Source: Fragilariopsis cylindrus CCMP1102
Lineage: Eukaryota > Bacillariophyta > Bacillariophyceae > Bacillariales > Bacillariaceae
Assembly: GCA_900095095.1 (NCBI GenBank)
Contig: FMBT01000289.1
Location: forward strand, 434,001-498,000
Direction: 5' to 3'
Length of the DNA stretch: 64,000 nucleotides
Positions within the stretch are counted from its first letter, which is position 1, and each line of letters starts with the position of its first letter. Positions 62,142 to 64,000 of the stretch are shown piece by piece. Position numbers and translations under genes: made by a program. Below the pieces are notes generated by a model. It was not told the origin of the DNA. It worked only from the letters and a program-made list of their open reading frames with translations, and searched no databases.

Positions 62142-62726
62142 TTACATTAGTCGTTTGGTTCGGTGATGTTGGCGATCGTTGCCGTACGTCACCAGTGGTT
62201 TTCCTCCCCCGTCAGTGTGAGTAAACAAAAAGTAGCCCACTTCCAAGCAACATAAAGCACACAGACAAAAAAGGTGGAGATGTAGTGCAGGCGTAGTGTT
62301 CCGGCTCAACGGGCCATAATAAACGCAACATAGTGTTATTATTGCCACCAGAACCATTACCAAACTAAGATTCCTACGTTTTGACAGACAATAGAAAATA
62401 TATGAAAAATAAAGAGAAAAAAAAATATAAGTAACGGACCTATTCATCATATCCCATTTCACATCCATTTCCAATGCATCGGTTATGTCTGTCGTAATCG
62501 ACGACTCCTCATCCTTCAAATTCTTTTCTGTTCCAAACAACTCGTCCTCCTTCTTCTTCATATCCATATCCATTTCCACATCCATTTCCAATGCATCGGT
62601 TATGTCTGTCGTAATCGACGACTCCTCATCCTTCAAATTTTGGCCTGTCCCAATAAACGACTCCTTGTCATTCTTCTTCATATTTTGGCTTGACTCAATA
62701 ATAAACGACTCCTTATTATCCGTCAT
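62142..62726 (-). CDS. Repeat-bearing membrane protein, hypothetical
   Basis: 194 residues from ATG 62726. The acidic N-terminal half has a duplicated segment NLKDEESSITTDITDALEMD. The C-terminal half has two to three hydrophobic segments (TYIFFSLYFSYIFYCL, LVMVLVAIITLCCVYYG, LHLFCLCALCCLEVGYFLF). A stretch at about 62438-62374 (GTCCGTTACTT ... AACGTAG), T-rich before its end, could be an intron covering the first hydrophobic segment. I left it unspliced because the donor is weak. The function is unknown. Confidence 0.5.
   Translation of the reverse strand: MTDNKESFIIESSQNMKKNDKESFIGTGQNLKDEESSITTDITDALEMDVEMDMDMKKKEDELFGTEKNLKDEESSITTDITDALEMDVKWDMMNRSVTYIFFSLYFSYIFYCLSKRRNLSLVMVLVAIITLCCVYYGPLSRNTTPALHLHLFCLCALCCLEVGYFLFTHTDGGGKPLVTYGNDRQHHRTKRLM
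62461..62643 (-). repeat. In-gene duplication, two copies about 115 bp apart
   Basis: A block of about 66 bp (CATTTCCAATGCATCGGTTA ... TCCTTCAAATT) occurs twice with almost no differences, in frame in the 194-aa gene. Confidence 0.9.
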
Positions 62727-63435
62727 AGTTAGTTTGCTTTTCCGTTTCTCTATTCTTTTCTTTCGAAATTTCTGGTCTTCTTCGTTTGCTGTTTCAAAAT
62801 GTGTCTTTCAATGTTATTACGGAGAACAGGAACTTTGATGATGCCCCTCATCATTCGTTGCAATTGTACTTGTACAGTAGAAACAGGAACTTTGATGATG
62901 CCCCTCATCATTCGTTGCAAATTGTACTTGTACAGTAGAAAAAATCTTCCGAATTGAATTCTGACACCTGTGTTCTCTTTTGCTGTCAAGAAAACAATAT
63001 CCGATACAAAAAAACACCAAAAAAAATGATTCGGAAGTATCTTTTCCAATATAGCCTGAGAAGGATCGAATCAAAACATTAAAAAAAACTAAACTGCCCG
63101 CATTATTTGTAACACGTATCAATTTTAACAAGTTTTGAAAGTTAAAAGACGAAAGAAACAGTTCCTGTCAAACAGTTGGTACTAATCCGACGCGCGCTAC
63201 TTGTACAAACAATATTTTTTGAATTGCGCGAATCTATTTCGGTGTGTGACTCAGATGATTGATTGATTCGATTCATTCATTCATTCATTCATTCCTCCGT
63301 TCCCATTAATAACACAACCTAAAATAATCATCTGAATTGATGTAAGTATACTGGTATCAATATATATTCAAAGACAAATATATCATAACATTGTTGGACG
63401 CGTGACAAGTCACTACTTTACTCAAAACTGAATTA
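62727..63435. other. Divergent intergenic region with 57-bp tandem repeat
   Basis: Upstream of both the membrane protein (minus) and the carotenoid isomerase-like gene (plus). Contains the tandem repeat at 62826-62940, a perfect ATTC run near 63274-63293 and no supported gene. Minus frames crossing the repeat lack ATG starts. Confidence 0.55.
62826..62940. repeat. Tandem duplication, 57/58 bp
   Basis: Two copies (62826-62882, 62883-62940) starting with ACAGGAACTTTG and ending GTACAGTAGAAA; the second has one extra A. It lies 100-215 bp upstream of the ATG of the 194-aa gene. Confidence 0.92.
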
Positions 63436-63953
63436 ATGAACCACCTCCGATCGAAACCAAACACGAAAGCATTTGTTGTTATTATCGTTGCTTTCTTTAT
63501 TTCGGTCGAAAATTTCTACGATTGCTTCTCTCCTGTACAAGTACATCATCAATCTGGTAGCTCATCACGCGTACGAGATGTTGGCTTCGTCCAAAAATTA
63601 ACAATAGCCTCGTCAATAAATAATGAGGATGGTTACGATATTGGTTCAAGCTCAAGAGGAAGCACAAATAATAGTGGGAATGATAGTGGGGATGAATACT
63701 ACGAAACAGATGTTGTAGTCATCGGTAGTGGCATCGGTGGATTATCGGCAGCGGCATGTATTGCATCCACTGGTAACTATCGGGTCACCGTATGTGAATC
63801 TCACGATACAGCGGGTGGTGCCGCACACGAATGGCAAGCAGGCAAAGGATTCCGTTTCGAGAGTGGTCCATCACTGTACGCTGGTTTAAGTCCCGACCGT
63901 AGTCCAAATCCGTTGAAGCACGTGTTTCAAATCATCGGAGAAGAGCCAGAATG
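63436..63953 (+). CDS. Carotenoid isomerase-like FAD oxidoreductase, first exon
   Basis: ATG 63436 opens a hydrophobic signal (FVVIIVAFFISVENFYDCFSP) with an 'F' cleavage site like diatom plastid leaders, then a short Ser/Gly/Asn linker. The FAD-binding Rossmann start ETDVVVIGSGIGGLSAAACI with the later VTVCESHDTAGGAA is typical of the CRTISO/phytoene desaturase group, and FESGPSLYAGLSP supports CRTISO-like rather than desaturase. A GTGAGC donor at 63954 means the next exon lies beyond the window; the immediate stop (EEPEW then TGA) is intronic. CRTISO-like proteins act on carotenoid precursors in the plastid (family knowledge). Confidence 0.85.
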
Positions 63954-64000
63954 GTGAGCTACAAAAAAAAGGAAACAAGGAACACACAAATTTTATTTTC

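Overview
The window looks like nuclear DNA of a diatom. The best fit is a raphid pennate of the Fragilariopsis / Pseudo-nitzschia type (inference). The evidence is a chlorophyll-binding light-harvesting protein and an intramembrane protease with 'signal peptide + AF' plastid-targeting starts, a carotenoid isomerase-like gene, short GT-AG introns of about 100-230 nt, AT-rich intergenic DNA, and proteins padded with Asn, Asp, Ser and Gln runs coded by microsatellite-like DNA. No rRNA, tRNA or CRISPR array was recognised.

Layout. 1-7.2 kb: a BTB/POZ gene cut by the left edge, a hypothetical protein with ankyrin-like repeats, and an SPX-glycerophosphodiester phosphodiesterase with one intron. 7.2-9.5 kb: a secreted repeat-bearing protein inside a pair of 112-bp direct repeats. 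9.5-19.4 kb: a secreted or membrane protein, a protein with a 74-residue tandem duplication, a glutathione S-transferase, a Cys-rich surface protein, a DNMT2-type tRNA methyltransferase and a low-complexity protein. 20-28.1 kb: a probably plastid-targeted signal-peptide-peptidase-like protease, an F-box protein, a light-harvesting protein with an odd Ala-rich tail, a 'GDNPSVS' motif protein and a P-loop kinase-like protein. 28.1-36.5 kb: the most repeat-rich part, with a fold-back repeat array and a large transposase-like locus whose reading frame changes about twice. 36.5-50 kb: an HRQ1-type helicase in three exons, a papain-family protease, a small asparaginase, a PPR protein and a vWA/alpha-kinase protein. 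50-64 kb: a low-complexity protein, a transcriptional-type cyclin, a RING protein with a partial tandem copy, an F-box/SNF2 ATPase, a MYND zinc-finger gene that appears split by a frame change, a repeat-bearing membrane protein and, at the right edge, the first exon of a carotenoid isomerase-like oxidoreductase.

How genes relate. These are separate nuclear genes, not an operon. Several pairs are divergent and may share a promoter region: 454-aa protein/GDPD, GST/Cys-rich protein, F-box/LHC, protease/asparaginase, PPR/vWA-kinase, 706-aa protein/cyclin, and membrane protein/CRTISO-like. Three genes bear on the plastid: the light-harvesting protein, the protease and the carotenoid isomerase-like gene.

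Recurring themes are in-frame tandem duplications inside genes and recent local duplications that put coding sequence out of frame. Eight introns were placed by reading both splice sites and checking the phase. Six of these rest on a known motif restored across the junction, in GDPD, LHC, HRQ1 (two introns), the protease and asparaginase. The secreted-repeat gene's intron rests on phase and Cys content. The intron in the transposase-like locus is phase-consistent only. A ninth, in the GDNP-motif gene, is tentative. No wholly new system could be proven. The best candidates for novelty are the fold-back array at 28.9-29.1 kb, the locus at 31.3-35.5 kb and the direct-repeat-flanked gene at 7.4-9.3 kb.
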